Below are positions 5,014-6,194 of a stretch of DNA of 6,194 nucleotides, piece after piece. Numbering within the stretch: position 1 is the stretch's first letter; each line of letters begins with the position of its first letter. The notes below the pieces were generated by a model. It was not told where the DNA came from. It was given only the letters and a program-made list of their open reading frames with translations, and did no database searches. The DNA is from Labilithrix luteola (GTDB lineage: Bacteria; Myxococcota_A; Polyangia; Polyangiales; Polyangiaceae). A program made the position numbers and the translations under genes. The stretch lies in assembly GCA_026225435.1 (NCBI GenBank), contig JAMFST010000572.1, forward strand, positions 1 to 6,194, written 5' to 3'.

Positions 5014-6194
5014 TCAGGAAATGCGCTCGACCGAGGCGCTCCCGCGGCGCGGGATCTGGAACGGGTCGCGCAGCGTGATGGTCTCGTCGCGACGGTAGCC
5101 GACGCTCACGAGCACGACCGGGCAGCCGGCCTCCTTCTCCACCAGCTCGATGTACGCCCGCGCCGCCGCCGGGAGCGCGTCGAGCGTCTTGGCCGCGCCG
5201 AGCTCTTCCTTCCAGCCGTCGATCCGCGTGTACACCGGCTCGGCGTGCTCCAGCTCGTCGATGGGGAAGTCGCGCGTCGTGTGCGAGCCGCTTGCCGTCG
5301 TCACCGACGTCACCTTGTATTCCGTACAGACGTACAGATCGTCGAGGCCGGTCATCACGTCCATCTTGGTGAGCGCGAGGCCGTCGAGGCCGTTCACGCG
5401 CACGGCGTAGCGGAGCGCCGGCAGATCGAGCCAGCCGGTGCGCCGCGGGCGACCGGTGACCGATCCGAACTCGGCGCCGCGCTGGCGCAGCTGCTCGCCG
5501 ATGGCGTCGTTCAGCTCGGTGGGGAACGGCCCACCGCCGACCCGCGTGGTGTAGGCCTTCACCAGCCCGACGACGCTGTCGATGCGCGTCGGCCCGAGCC
5601 CGGTACCGACCGAGGCGCCGCCTGCGGTCGCGGTCGACGAGGTCACGAACGGGTACGTCCCGTGATCGAGGTCGAGCAGCGTCCCCTGGGCGCCCTCGAG
5701 GAGCACGCGCTTGCCGCTCTCCACCGCCTCGGCCACGAGCTTCCCCGTGTCGCGCAGCAGCGGCAGGATGCGCTTGGCCAGCGGCTCCAGCTCGTCCATC
5801 ACCGACTGCTCGCTCGGGACGGTGCCCCCCAGCGAGGTGATCTCCGGCGTCCACGCCTCGAGCGCGCGCTTCACCATGGCCCGCGCCACGGTCAGGTCGC
5901 GCAGCGCGCCGAGCGGAAGCCCGCGCCGCGCCGCCTTGTCCTCGTAGCAGGGGCCGACACCGCGCTTGGTGGTGCCGATGGCGTGCTTGCCGCGCTCGCG
6001 CAGCTCGTCGATGAGACGGTGGTGCGGGAGGATGGCGAAGGCGCGGTCGGAGACGACCAGGCGCTCCTCCGGCGTCTTGCCGCGGCGCGTGAGCTCGTCG
6101 AGCTCGTTCACCAGGCTCGCGGGGTCGATGACCATCCCCTGCGCCAGGACGCACTGCGTCTTCAGGCGGAGGATCCCGCTGGGAATGAGGCGGA
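5014..6194 (-). CDS. purA: Adenylosuccinate synthetase, 5' end outside window
   Basis: Joins IMP and aspartate using GTP to make adenylosuccinate, the first committed step of AMP synthesis; cytoplasmic homodimer in the family. The frame is open to the window edge. The first visible residues, RLIPSGILRLKTQCVLAQGM, correspond to about residue 50 of typical PurA, so the ATG at 6135 is internal and not the start. 392 codons are visible; with the missing N-terminus (GDEGKGK loop and catalytic His of GANAGH, both outside) the length would be about 430-440, normal for the family. Motifs by fragment position: GTTKRGVGPCYEDKAARRGL (73-92), EGAQGTLLDLDHGTYPFVTS (166-185), AYTTRVGGGPFPTEL (213-227), GRPRRTGW (247-254, the arginine loop that contacts IMP), LTKMDV (274-279, guanine recognition by the Lys/Asp pair), VLVSVGYRRDETI (360-372). 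It heads an operon with two exported TPR genes downstream. All visible catalytic segments look intact. Confidence 0.97.
   Translation of the reverse strand, partial: RLIPSGILRLKTQCVLAQGMVIDPASLVNELDELTRRGKTPEERLVVSDRAFAILPHHRLIDELRERGKHAIGTTKRGVGPCYEDKAARRGLPLGALRDLTVARAMVKRALEAWTPEITSLGGTVPSEQSVMDELEPLAKRILPLLRDTGKLVAEAVESGKRVLLEGAQGTLLDLDHGTYPFVTSSTATAGGASVGTGLGPTRIDSVVGLVKAYTTRVGGGPFPTELNDAIGEQLRQRGAEFGSVTGRPRRTGWLDLPALRYAVRVNGLDGLALTKMDVMTGLDDLYVCTEYKVTSVTTASGSHTTRDFPIDELEHAEPVYTRIDGWKEELGAAKTLDALPAAARAYIELVEKEAGCPVVLVSVGYRRDETITLRDPFQIPRRGSASVERIS

Noticed and set aside
2920..5098. Several long plus-strand frames opposite the TPR genes.
   Set aside because: Their products are Arg/Ala/Pro-rich without motifs. 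The minus-strand frames have signal peptides, TPR helices, operon spacing and codon bias, so these are shadows.

Overview
The window is GC-rich bacterial chromosomal DNA that is almost entirely coding. It holds five protein genes, two of them cut by the window edges, and I see no RNA genes, mobile elements or CRISPR. Strong third-position G/C bias, B12-dependent acyl-CoA metabolism and tandem periplasmic TPR proteins with a Cys/VWER-type N-terminus suggest a Myxococcota-like (former Deltaproteobacteria) genome. That assignment is an inference from gene style, not proof.

Left half (1-2913): a divergent pair of ethylmalonyl-CoA pathway genes. On the minus strand, starting at 1632 and leaving the window at base 1, is the large catalytic part of a B12-dependent acyl-CoA mutase that reads as ethylmalonyl-CoA mutase (ecm/meaA type). 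On the plus strand, 1687-2913, is crotonyl-CoA carboxylase/reductase (ccr). Ccr reductively carboxylates crotonyl-CoA to (2S)-ethylmalonyl-CoA. After epimerisation, Ecm rearranges the (2R) form to methylsuccinyl-CoA. Together they form the signature of acetyl-CoA assimilation without isocitrate lyase, and they can also supply ethylmalonyl-CoA as a polyketide extender unit. Only 54 bp separates the two starts. It contains an extended -10 element placed so that the ecm message would begin at its own ATG (leaderless), and a 7-bp inverted repeat.

Right half (2917-6194): a minus-strand operon reading purA (adenylosuccinate synthetase, 5' end outside the window), then a TPR protein with a signal peptide, then a second such TPR protein. 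There is a 22-bp gap after purA and a 4-bp ATGA overlap between the TPR genes. The two TPR proteins look like diverged tandem paralogues, sharing a VWER motif after the signal peptide and a matching C-terminal motif. The operon ends 3 bp from the end of the convergent ccr gene, with no visible terminator between them.

No clearly new system is present. The points most worth checking are a four-cysteine cluster in Ccr with the spacing of the structural zinc site of alcohol dehydrogenases, the probable leaderless start of ecm, a short AT-richer rare-codon patch and other unusual residues in ecm, and the purA-linked TPR paralogue pair.
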